From Dolosigranulum savutiense (lineage in GTDB: Bacteria; Bacillota; Bacilli; Lactobacillales; Carnobacteriaceae_A): a DNA stretch of 64,000 nucleotides. Below, piece after piece: positions 16,546 to 24,200 of the stretch. The stretch spans positions 434,001-498,000 of the forward strand of contig NZ_CP142435.1 of NCBI RefSeq assembly GCF_039830095.1, in the 5' to 3' direction. The notes beneath the pieces were generated by a model. The model worked only from the letters and a program-made list of their open reading frames with translations. It was not told where the DNA came from and ran no database searches. Made by a program: the position numbers and the translations under genes. The first letter of the stretch is position 1, and each line of letters begins with the position of its first letter.

Positions 16546-17262
16546 CTAATCCTTCGCTTCAGAGTCATCAAACTTATATCCGACACCCCAAACCGTATGA
16601 ATCACTTGTGGTCCATTCGGTGTTAATTTTTGGCGTAACTTCTTAATATGTGCATCCACGGTCCGCTCATCACCGAAGTATTCGTAATTCCAAACGAGTT
16701 GCAATAATTGCTCACGAGAGAAGACGCGTTTAGGATGACTCGCCAATGTGTGCAATAAGTCGAATTCTTTCGGCGTTAAGTTCTCCAATAACTCACCGTA
16801 TAAGAAAACTTCTCGCGTTTCGCTATCCATCTGCAAGTGCTTTGTTTCAATTTCATAATTAGACTGCTTAATCTCTACTTCCGTATCCGTCACCTCATAA
16901 GCCCGGCGATAAATCGATTTAATACGTGCAATTAGTGTTAATGGGCTGAACGGTTTTGTCACATAATCATCCGCTCCCAGCTCCAAGCCGATCACTTCAT
17001 CGCTCTCTGTATCCTTCGCAGTCAACATAATGATCGGCACATTATCGCCTGACTGACGGATTTCACGACAAATCGCCATCCCATCCAAATCAGGTAACAT
17101 CACATCCAAAATTAGTAAATCAAATTGACTTGGAGACGCCATATACGTATCCAAACCTTCTTGCCCATTTGGAATGAACGTTGCATTCCAATCTTCTTTC
17201 ATAAAAAACATCTCAAGCATTTCACTGACAGATTCATTATCTTCAATCATTAAAATATTCAT
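16546..17262 (-). CDS. OmpR-family response regulator
   Basis: A 238-residue cytoplasmic regulator. The receiver has the acidic pair IEDNE, phospho-Asp in LLILDVMLPD, conserved Thr in MLTAKD and Lys in DDYVTKPF. The winged-helix domain (about 135-235) ends with DERTVDAHIKKLRQKL and VWGVGYKF. I chose the ATG at 17262, preceded by AAAGGTGGCGAAATA, over an upstream start that adds 14 unrelated residues. It acts with the kinase encoded immediately downstream. Targets are unknown. Confidence 0.93.
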   Translation of the reverse strand: MNILMIEDNESVSEMLEMFFMKEDWNATFIPNGQEGLDTYMASPSQFDLLILDVMLPDLDGMAICREIRQSGDNVPIIMLTAKDTESDEVIGLELGADDYVTKPFSPLTLIARIKSIYRRAYEVTDTEVEIKQSNYEIETKHLQMDSETREVFLYGELLENLTPKEFDLLHTLASHPKRVFSREQLLQLVWNYEYFGDERTVDAHIKKLRQKLTPNGPQVIHTVWGVGYKFDDSEAKD

Positions 17263-17411
17263 TATTTCGCCACCTTTTCTAAATCTAAAAATCTCTACTC
17301 TCATTGTACATCAAAACTTTGAATAATACATAATGAATCTACGAATAAATAGCTTAAAATCAGGAAATTTAACAAAAAAATAAAAAATTCTTCCTTATAT
17401 CCCTACTCACT

Positions 17412-17450
17412 AAAAAAGAGCGACCCACTCAACATCAGCAGGTCTCTCCT
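17412..17450 (-). terminator. Terminator after ssb
   Basis: On the minus strand GAGAGACC and GGTCGCTC pair with one mismatch around a loop, followed by six T. It separates ssb from the downstream response regulator gene. Confidence 0.6.
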
Positions 17451-17468
17451 CTTCAGCTTATACACCTA

Positions 17469-17804
17469 TTAAAATTCAGTTGTTTTATCTTTTTTAGGTT
17501 GCAAGAACTGCACATGATCGACATTCATCTCAATCACATATTGTCGCTCCCCACTATCATCTTCATAACTACGTGACTGTAAGCGTCCATCTAGACCAAT
17601 TAAATCCCCTTTATCACAATATTCTTCAATCAATGTTGCCTTCTTGCCCCAGACAACGAACGGAATAAAATCTGCCTCTTGCCCATTCTCCGACTTAAAT
17701 AATCGCTGCACGGCAATCACATTATTGAGTACAATCCGATCCTTACCCACTTGCTTCAACGTCACTTCTCGCACAATTCGTCCCACAACAGTCAATCGAT
17801 TCAT
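17469..17804 (-). CDS. Short single-stranded DNA-binding protein
   Basis: A 111-residue OB-fold protein of the SSB family, starting MNRLTVVGRIVREV and with FIPFVVWGKKATLIEEYCDKGDLIGLDGRLQSRSYED, the conserved SSB core. It ends QPKKDKTTEF and lacks the long linker and the acidic DDDIPF tip that recruits replication proteins. It is therefore more like the secondary SsbB than the essential SsbA; SsbB works in natural transformation in relatives. The ATG at 17804 follows GGAGGGG and is preferred to an upstream start. A single gene with its own terminator. Confidence 0.85.
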   Translation of the reverse strand: MNRLTVVGRIVREVTLKQVGKDRIVLNNVIAVQRLFKSENGQEADFIPFVVWGKKATLIEEYCDKGDLIGLDGRLQSRSYEDDSGERQYVIEMNVDHVQFLQPKKDKTTEF

Positions 17805-17840
17805 CGAAACCCCTCCATTTTTTCTTTTTATTACCTTCAC

Positions 17841-18105
17841 TTATATAAATACACAACTAAAACCAGCATTAGTTTTTTAACTCAGCTTTTCTTTTACCAC
17901 TCCAAATGCTATCAGTTAAGCTGGTAGGCCTAAGTTCTTAAATAAAAATCGGCTATTCTAATAGCATTCTAGCCCTATCTGCGGTACAATAGATATAGAA
18001 AGCTTCAGAAATGAAGTGCTTTATAAATTATGATTAACCATTAATCACATACGCAAGCTCGTGCGACCACGACTTACCATTATTAATTATACAGGAGGAA
18101 CTCAT
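17841..18105 (+). promoter_or_regulatory. argS upstream region with operator-like dyad
   Basis: No gene is seen here. It holds a perfect dyad GCTATT-CT-AATAGC at 17952-17965, nested in a wider GGCTA...TAGCC inverted repeat to 17974. A candidate -10 TACAAT lies at 17985-17990 without a good -35. Further on are small hairpins, including TCGTG-CGAC-CACGA near 18057-18072. No T-box anticodon/antiterminator structure can be recognised. Confidence 0.35.
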
Positions 18106-19797
18106 GTGAATATTCAAGCAGAGATAGCACAAATTATCCATGCACAACTAGATAACCAATTAACAGTAGAGGACATTCACCAACTACTGGAAGCCCCTAA
18201 ACAAGAAGAACACGGAGACGTTGCTTTCCCAACGTTCCAATTGGCTAAAATTTTCCGCCAAAACCCAGCTGAAATCGCTAAAAACTTAGCTGAGAAATTA
18301 GATAATGACTTAATTGAAAAGGTTGAAGTCGTAGGACCTTACATTAACTTCTTCCTTAATCGCTCAAAAGTATCTCAGGCTGTTATTCAAGATGTTCAAT
18401 CACGCGGTAAGGATTATGGATCGCTTGAACTCGGCAGTGGTAATGTGCCGATTGACATGTCCAGTCCTAATATTGCCAAACCTATGTCAATGGGTCACTT
18501 GCGTTCAACCGTTATCGGGAATGCAATCGGGAATATTTTGGCTAAAGTTGGCTATACCCCAATTCGTATCAACCACTTAGGCGATTGGGGAACCCAATTT
18601 GGTAAGTTGATTTACGCCTACCAACAATGGGGCGATGAACAAGCCATCGAAAATGAACCAATTGCAGAATTGCTTCGTATTTACGTTAAGTTCCACGACG
18701 AAGCTGAAAAAGATCCCGCTTTAGATGATCAAGGCCGTCTGTGGTTCCATAAATTAGAACAAGGCGATGAAACAGCTTGGCAATTATGGGAAAGATTCCG
18801 TAATGTCTCTTTAAAAGAATTCAACAAAATTTATGATCGTCTTCATATTGAATTTGATTCAACTAAAGGAGAAGCCTTCTACAACGATAAAATGCAGCCC
18901 ATCTTAGATGAGTTGGAAGACAAGCAGTTGACCGTCCTGGATGAAGGAGCTTATATTGTTGATTTAGAAGCATATGATCTAAACCCAGCCCTCATTAAGA
19001 AAAAAGACGGAGCAACTCTCTACATTACACGTGACTTAGCTGCTGCGAACTACCGTCATGAGACCTATGACTTTGCTCAGAGTTTATACGTGGTCGGCCA
19101 CGAGCAAGCCAATCACTTCGCTCAACTAAAAGCGGTCTTAGCTGAGATGGGACGCGAATGGCAAGAAGACATGCACCACATTCAATTCGGTCTTATTACC
19201 AAAGATGGCCAGAAGCTCTCTACTCGTAAAGGGAAAGTCATCTTATTAGAAGATGTTCTAGATGAAGCAGCTGCTAAAGCTTTAGAGCAAATTGAAGCGA
19301 AAAATCCTAACTTAGCGAATAAAGAAGACGTGGCAGAACAAGTCGGTGTGGGGGCTGTTGTATTCCACGACTTACAAAATGACCGTAAAAATAGCTTCGA
19401 CTTTACAATTGATGAAGTTGTTCAATTCGAAGGCGAAACCGGTCCATATGTTCAATACACACGTGTTCGGGCCTTAAGCATCTTGGAAAATGCTGGCTAC
19501 GAACGCCAACCACATACTAACTTAGTCGGCTTAGACGATGATTACAGTTGGCGTGTAGTGAAACTAATCGAGGAATTCTCACAAGCCATTGCGCGAGCGT
19601 ACCGTAACTACGAACCATCAATCATTACTAAATATATTTTAAGCTTAGCGCAAGCATTCAACCGTTTCTATGCCAATGTTCATGTGATGGAAGCTGGTGA
19701 GAATAAAGAAAGTTTACTCGCTCTAGTTGATGCCACTCAGGAAGTCATCCATATCGGTCTTGACTTACTTGGTGTCCCATCACCAGAAGAGATGTAA
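18106..19797 (+). CDS. argS: Arginyl-tRNA synthetase
   Basis: Class I aminoacyl-tRNA synthetase that charges tRNA-Arg, 563 residues, typical for Lactobacillales. The N-terminal Arg-S domain is at 1-90. The HIGH-like signature is in SSPNIAKPMSMGHLRSTVIG, and the KMSKS equivalent is DGQKLSTRKGKVI. The DALR anticodon-binding domain ends the protein (to PSPEEM). The start is GTG at 18106, seven bases after AGGAGG; an out-of-frame ATG (18104) overlaps it and stops at once (ATGTGA). It is a single gene ended by a strong terminator. Confidence 0.95.
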   Translation: MNIQAEIAQIIHAQLDNQLTVEDIHQLLEAPKQEEHGDVAFPTFQLAKIFRQNPAEIAKNLAEKLDNDLIEKVEVVGPYINFFLNRSKVSQAVIQDVQSRGKDYGSLELGSGNVPIDMSSPNIAKPMSMGHLRSTVIGNAIGNILAKVGYTPIRINHLGDWGTQFGKLIYAYQQWGDEQAIENEPIAELLRIYVKFHDEAEKDPALDDQGRLWFHKLEQGDETAWQLWERFRNVSLKEFNKIYDRLHIEFDSTKGEAFYNDKMQPILDELEDKQLTVLDEGAYIVDLEAYDLNPALIKKKDGATLYITRDLAAANYRHETYDFAQSLYVVGHEQANHFAQLKAVLAEMGREWQEDMHHIQFGLITKDGQKLSTRKGKVILLEDVLDEAAAKALEQIEAKNPNLANKEDVAEQVGVGAVVFHDLQNDRKNSFDFTIDEVVQFEGETGPYVQYTRVRALSILENAGYERQPHTNLVGLDDDYSWRVVKLIEEFSQAIARAYRNYEPSIITKYILSLAQAFNRFYANVHVMEAGENKESLLALVDATQEVIHIGLDLLGVPSPEEM

Positions 19798-19824
19798 TCT
19801 AAATAGCCTTTCAATAACAACTTT

Positions 19825-19858
19825 AAACCCCTGTCACATCAGTCGTGACAGGGGTTTT
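19825..19858 (+). terminator. Terminator after argS
   Basis: AAACCCCTGTCAC and GTGACAGGGGTTTT form a long perfect GC-rich stem with a 7-base loop and a terminal T-run. Confidence 0.93.
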
Positions 19859-19939
19859 CCTGTTTCAATTTAGATTTTTTAGACTATTATTTATGCTTTA
19901 ACGCTGTGGAGGATAATCCACTTTTTTTATTTAAGCAGC

Positions 19940-20911
19940 TTAGTGCGCCATCATATCTGCTTTGATCTGTTCGATCGTGTAATCAATAGGATAGTAGGTT
20001 GGCCAGTGCTCAACTTCATCTAAGAGTTCTTGACGATCATCGCCCCAGTATAAGTGGTAGTGAAGAGCCTCTTGTGGCGCGATAGCATGATCAGAGAACT
20101 GAATATATTTTGGCATCTTATCATTGTTGCCTACTCGCTTGAAGACAAAACGTACACCACGGTTTCCCCGTTCATATTCAAGGACTTCATGGCCATCATG
20201 CTCGTAATCAGCTGATTGTTGTTCGCCTTCTTCATCCGTGAAGGTGACTTCTGAGCCGTGAATATCAATATACTGAATATCAGTCTCATATCCTTTAGTG
20301 TAATATTCTTTGTAATACTCAGCAGTTTTTTCCGGATCATCCGCTGCTTCAGCCTTATGCTCCATCACTTCATCTAAGTCTCCATCCGCTAAGTAGGTAT
20401 GAACAGACTGCCACTGCCCTTCCCAATCACTTAACTCACGCGCTTCAATTTCATCATTGTAGAAAAATCCGCTATATATCCGTGAAGCAACTTCATCACC
20501 ATCTGTTCCGTGATGATCATCGATATGAATCTCCATTACATCTGATTCACCGATAATTTGATCATTATCATCTAATGCTTGTGCTTTCACTTGCAGGCCA
20601 TCTTTTGCGTCAATTTCTAACATCTCTGAGTCGCCAATGACTTGATCATTTCCGTCAACCCATTGCCAGGTAGCTCCATCACCTTTGGCAATTAATTTTA
20701 CTTTATCACCCGTATGGTAGTGATCTTGTAAGCCCTCGATATCAACTGTTTGTGCCACATCGCTGGCTTCTTCAGCTGTATCTTGATTATCAATAGCTGG
20801 CTCTTCAACTTGCTGGCTGTCAGCTGCTTGTTGATCACTCTCACTCGCACATCCAGCTAGGATTCCCGCAGTTACTAATACAATCGATCCACGTTTTATA
20901 AAACGATTCAC
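19940..20911 (-). CDS. ZinT-domain zinc-binding lipoprotein
   Basis: A 323-residue surface lipoprotein. The signal peptide ends in a lipobox (VTAGILAGC, Cys about 21), then a Glu/Asp-rich linker. A beta-rich domain of about 75 residues (56-130: GDKVKLIAKGDGATWQWVDGNDQ, LQVKAQALDDNDQ) looks immunoglobulin-like. An IDDHHGTDGDE stretch leads into a C-terminal ZinT/YodA domain (about 145-323). That domain has DWEGQWQSVHTYL, QFSDHAIAPQEALHYHLYWGDD and ELLDEVEHWPTYYP; the conserved histidines are zinc ligands in the family. Unlike AdcA there is no ZnuA-type domain. It probably scavenges zinc for an ABC importer elsewhere. The start is GTG after AAGGAGAG. Two Zur-type boxes lie upstream. Confidence 0.9.
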   Translation of the reverse strand: MNRFIKRGSIVLVTAGILAGCASESDQQAADSQQVEEPAIDNQDTAEEASDVAQTVDIEGLQDHYHTGDKVKLIAKGDGATWQWVDGNDQVIGDSEMLEIDAKDGLQVKAQALDDNDQIIGESDVMEIHIDDHHGTDGDEVASRIYSGFFYNDEIEARELSDWEGQWQSVHTYLADGDLDEVMEHKAEAADDPEKTAEYYKEYYTKGYETDIQYIDIHGSEVTFTDEEGEQQSADYEHDGHEVLEYERGNRGVRFVFKRVGNNDKMPKYIQFSDHAIAPQEALHYHLYWGDDRQELLDEVEHWPTYYPIDYTIEQIKADMMAH

Positions 20912-20931
20912 ATTATCTCTCCTTTATTTCA

Positions 20932-21001
20932 AAATCATAATGATTACAGATGCTATTAGACTTATTTAATTATTTTTGAAAACAATAACCATTACGATTT
21001 A
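20932..21001 (-). promoter_or_regulatory. Paired Zur-type boxes upstream of zinT
   Basis: Box 1 (20932-20952) reads AAATCATAATGATTACAGAT; box 2 (20981-21001) ends in ATTACGATTTA. Both match the Bacillus Zur consensus AAATCGTAATNATTACGATTT, with few mismatches in box 1 and a perfect right half in box 2. They flank the likely promoter, so zinc-loaded Zur should repress. They do not fit the streptococcal AdcR site. Confidence 0.75.
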
Positions 21002-21086
21002 CTAGTTTACCTTACCCAACATCACTTGTCAAGTTTTTTTAATCAGGAGCTTTTTCGGTGAGTTGTATAATTGAATGCACGGCCGA

Positions 21087-21986
21087 TTAGTTTACAAATT
21101 GAATGTCCCGAGCAACTAGCGCATCAGCCAGTGCTCCATATTCAGCGATACTTAATGTTTCACCGCGTCTTGAAGCGTCAATATCTGCCGCCGCTAACGC
21201 TTCCTTCATACGTGCCTGCACATCTTTTTCCTTACCGAATGCAATCTTCATATTATTCCACAAGGTTTTTCGACGCTGAGCAAAGCCCGCTCTCGCAAGT
21301 TTGAAGAAAAATTCTTCGTCTTGGACAGCGACAGCCGGTTTATCGCGCAATTTAATCTGAATAATAGCTGAATCCACATTCGGTTGTGGTTTGAAGACAG
21401 TTGGTGGCACCGTAAAGGCAAGTTCCGGCTCCCCAAAATATTGCAGAGCAATCGACAGAGACCCATAATCTTTTGTTCCCGGTTCAGCTGACATCCGTGC
21501 GGCCACTTCTTTTTGGACCATAAAGACTAACTGATCCGCTTCTAGGCCTGACTCTAAGATCCCCATAATAATCGGTGTCGTAATATAATACGGCAAATTC
21601 GCCATCACCACCACCCGCTCAGCTTCCGCCAAATAGTCACGCTCAAATTCTGATAGGTTAACGTCTAATATATCTTGGTTAAACACTTCAATATTGGTAT
21701 AATCCGCCAATGTCTCTTCCAGTACTGGAATTAACCGCTGATCAATCTCAAAGGCATAGACCTGCTTAGCGTGTCGAGCAATCTGTTCCGTCAATGCCCC
21801 AATCCCTGGCCCAATCTCAATTACTGTTGTTCGCTTATCAACTGATCCTGCTGCTACAATTTTCTCTAAAATATTCGTGTCAATTAAGAAATTCTGTCCC
21901 AAGCTCTTCTTTGCTTGCAAATTATATCGCTTCAAAATCGCAATCGTATTGCTTGGATTTGCAATATCTCTAGTCACTTCCGTCAC
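21087..21986 (-). CDS. rsmA: 16S rRNA dimethyladenosine transferase KsgA/RsmA
   Basis: Methylates the two adjacent adenosines in the 3'-terminal helix of 16S rRNA during small-subunit assembly. The 299-residue protein has SLGQNFLIDTNILEKIV, the SAM motif VIEIGPGIGALTE and the catalytic NLPYYITTP; the C-terminal helical domain ends the chain. The start is GTG at 21986. Its ribosome binding site AAAGGAGA lies inside the last codons of the upstream rnmV remnant, and the two frames overlap by 17 bases. The usual neighbours tatD and rnmV are 8 kb away. Confidence 0.94.
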   Translation of the reverse strand: MTEVTRDIANPSNTIAILKRYNLQAKKSLGQNFLIDTNILEKIVAAGSVDKRTTVIEIGPGIGALTEQIARHAKQVYAFEIDQRLIPVLEETLADYTNIEVFNQDILDVNLSEFERDYLAEAERVVVMANLPYYITTPIIMGILESGLEADQLVFMVQKEVAARMSAEPGTKDYGSLSIALQYFGEPELAFTVPPTVFKPQPNVDSAIIQIKLRDKPAVAVQDEEFFFKLARAGFAQRRKTLWNNMKIAFGKEKDVQARMKEALAAADIDASRRGETLSIAEYGALADALVARDIQFVN

Positions 21987-22161
21987 TCTCCTTTAATTCT
22001 TCCAACGCCCTCTCGACTTCATCCTCACTAATCCCGAACAACTCCAACCGCTTCTTCAGCTGCTTGCCATTCGTGTACCCAATCCTGAGTTTCTGCCCCA
22101 ACTTATCTCTCAGCCCGGCCGAATAATCTCTTCCTATCAAGCCCATCTTCATTAAGAAAGA
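21970..22161 (-). pseudogene. Remnant of a second rnmV (RNase M5 C-terminus)
   Basis: The frame after an in-frame TAG (22162-22164) reads SFLMKMGLIGRDYSAGLR, then KLRIGYTNGKQLKKRLELFG, and ends ERALEELKESDGSD. It aligns over its whole length with the C-terminal third of the intact RNase M5 at 12455-13015 (FLMKHGLIARSNSAELR, LRIGYTNGKQLQKRLALFG). The TOPRIM catalytic domain is absent, so it has no nuclease function. The nucleotide sequences differ strongly; the remnant favours G-ending codons (GGG, AAG, TTG), so it is not a recent duplicate. It occupies the ancestral rnmV position before ksgA and carries ksgA's ribosome binding site, which may explain why this piece persists. Confidence 0.85.
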
Positions 22162-22194
22162 CTAAGAAAACTTCTCTTTTTGTAATACAAAAGT

Positions 22195-22226
22195 AAAAAA
22201 GCAGGAGACTGTGAAGTTAGTCTCCT
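22195..22226 (-). terminator. Terminator after the first ABC exporter gene
   Basis: AGGAGACT (22203-22210) pairs with AGTCTCCT (22219-22226); on the minus strand it is followed by GC and six T. It isolates the rnmV remnant and ksgA from the exporter transcript. Confidence 0.85.
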
Positions 22227-22290
22227 ACTCCTATTTTACCTATTTTAAATATATATAACAACTAGGGATAACCTGATAAACCCAATTTTT

Positions 22291-23907
22291 CTATATTAAA
22301 TCATTTGGGAAATTAATCACTTCATCAAACAACTTCCGCACATCTTCACTTGTTTGGTGACTTATCATCATAACGGTCAATTCAGGTAGTGCTAAAATAC
22401 GTTCTTGCACTTCAAGAGCAGTTTTTTGATCAATCGCTGATGTACTCTCATCCATTAATAAAATATGCTTATTTCTTATTAATCCTCTTGCTAATGTAAT
22501 CCGTTGCTTTTGTCCGCCTGATAAATTTTTCCCATTCCCACTAACTTGATAATCAATCAATTCGTTAGCCCTATTTTCACTAAACCCTGCACGCACAAGT
22601 GAGTCAACAATCGCTTCATCTGTATATTTATCACCTAACGAAATATTCTCTCTAACAGTTTGATTAAATAGGTAAGGCGTTTGATCAATATACATAATCT
22701 GATCACGAATAATGTGGGATGGAATAACACTCAATTGCTGCCCAAAATATTGTATATCTCCTTCATATGTCTGCAAATAACTCGCCAGCACCTTTAAGAA
22801 AGTACTCTTCCCACAACCACTTGGACCTTTAATCAGATACTTCTGTCCTTGATGAATGGTAAACGTTAAATTACTAAAAACCTGCTTGTCTTCATACGCA
22901 AATGATACTTGGTTCCCACTAAAGACAATCGATGTTTTCTGATTATCCACCTGTTCAGCTATTCTACTAAAATCTTCTAGTTCTCTCGCATCCATTTGCT
23001 TAAATTTGTCAAACACTGGTGTAACCCCATTAATCAGTGTGATCTGATTAGAAAGCTGACTAAGCGAATTAAATATAATATCCGTTAATCCACCTGTTGC
23101 TTCAATAGTTCCAATTAAGACTACTCCATTGAACGCTAATAACCCTGCATAAAACGTAATACCTATTTGAGCCAAAACATTAATGGCAAATCCAACTGAG
23201 AAACTAAAGGCTTCTACTTTTGTTTGATCCATGATGCTTTGTTTCAATCCAATCGCCGCTTGATAAATCTTCTTTGGCAATCGATTCAGTATATTTAGAC
23301 CGAAAAAGACATTGAAGCCATGTAAAGTATCTTCGACTTCTTCCACGTACTGGGCATTGGATTGGGCTAGAGCTTGGCTAGATTCTCTTATCTTAGCCGA
23401 GAATAACTTCGGCACGAGCATCATTGTGCCTGCTCCCACCGCTACTACAGTTGCCAGCGACCAGTGATACATCAATAGCGAAATCCCCGCAAATATCATG
23501 CCAGACAGTCCTTGTATAATGTTGAAAAATTGATTAAACCCCTTGTTTTCAATTAATTTCATATCATTATTTAACCATGAAAGATACTTTCCTTCAGAAT
23601 TTTTATGATATTCTCGATAATTTTGATTTCTGAGATAGTTAGAGATAGTTTGTTTGATTTCAATAATTAAATCTTGAATAATATTTTCCTTCGAAATCTT
23701 GATTATAATATCCATCACTATAATAACCGTCCACAATATTACTAAGTAAACATTCTGTTTTATAAATTCTTCAAAGTCAAAGTTCACTAAGGCATTCAAT
23801 CCTCTAGCATTAATCGTCATATTATACACTAATAATAACTGTCTAATGATAATGACCATACTCAGTATAAACACTCTTTTCTTGTCTTTTTTTAAATAGT
23901 AAAACAT
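22291..23907 (-). CDS. Compact single-chain ABC exporter (membrane plus ATPase)
   Basis: A 538-residue half-transporter: a six-helix exporter domain (about 1-310) fused to an ATPase (about 330-538). Walker A GPSGCGKSTF, signature LSGGQKQRITLARGL, Walker B ILLMDESTSAID and H-loop ISHQ are intact. It resembles the exporter at 43647-45293 in length and layout, so the two are probably paralogues. There is no N-terminal peptidase C39 domain. Such exporters are often linked to peptides or lipids, but no cargo gene is adjacent. The ATG at 23907 follows GGAAAGGGGG. It has its own promoter (23964-23992) and terminator. Confidence 0.85.
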   Translation of the reverse strand: MFYYLKKDKKRVFILSMVIIIRQLLLVYNMTINARGLNALVNFDFEEFIKQNVYLVILWTVIIVMDIIIKISKENIIQDLIIEIKQTISNYLRNQNYREYHKNSEGKYLSWLNNDMKLIENKGFNQFFNIIQGLSGMIFAGISLLMYHWSLATVVAVGAGTMMLVPKLFSAKIRESSQALAQSNAQYVEEVEDTLHGFNVFFGLNILNRLPKKIYQAAIGLKQSIMDQTKVEAFSFSVGFAINVLAQIGITFYAGLLAFNGVVLIGTIEATGGLTDIIFNSLSQLSNQITLINGVTPVFDKFKQMDARELEDFSRIAEQVDNQKTSIVFSGNQVSFAYEDKQVFSNLTFTIHQGQKYLIKGPSGCGKSTFLKVLASYLQTYEGDIQYFGQQLSVIPSHIIRDQIMYIDQTPYLFNQTVRENISLGDKYTDEAIVDSLVRAGFSENRANELIDYQVSGNGKNLSGGQKQRITLARGLIRNKHILLMDESTSAIDQKTALEVQERILALPELTVMMISHQTSEDVRKLFDEVINFPNDLI

Positions 23908-24156
23908 GATGCTATCCCCCTTTCCGATAAATGTCAGATAACTAAAAATCTTATCTTAATTTCATAATGTCACATCTTTTTTATCCAGTCAACTGATAAC
24001 CCTTTCTTTTTTTAAATCATTAAATAATTAATGAAGCATATCGAAAAAGGTTAGGAAAACATTATTGTGAAAACAAATTTTTTTAGAAAGTTAAGGATTC
24101 ACCTTTATTATGATTATAGCTAAAATATGCGTTTGAATATTCTGAATCACCATCTT
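23908..24156. other. AT-rich intergenic region upstream of the ABC exporter
   Basis: No gene is supported. It contains the exporter promoter at 23964-23992 and a long AT-rich stretch up to the metG terminator. I found no small peptide frame with a convincing ribosome binding site. Confidence 0.6.
23964..23992 (-). promoter_or_regulatory. Promoter of the first ABC exporter
   Basis: On the minus strand TTGACT (23987-23992), a 17-base spacer and CATTAT (23964-23969). Confidence 0.55.
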
Positions 24157-24189
24157 AAAACCGTGTAGTATTATATACTACACGGTTTT
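24157..24189. terminator. Terminator after metG
   Basis: AAAACCGTGTAGTA (24157-24170) and TACTACACGGTTTT (24176-24189) form a perfect 14-bp stem with a 5-base loop. A/T tails on both sides allow function in either direction; metG on the minus strand ends just beside it. Confidence 0.9.
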
Positions 24190-24200
24190 AAACTTATTTA

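Noticed and set aside
17841-18105. T-box riboswitch before argS
   Set aside because: No specifier loop, no conserved T-box sequence and no terminator/antiterminator pair could be found.
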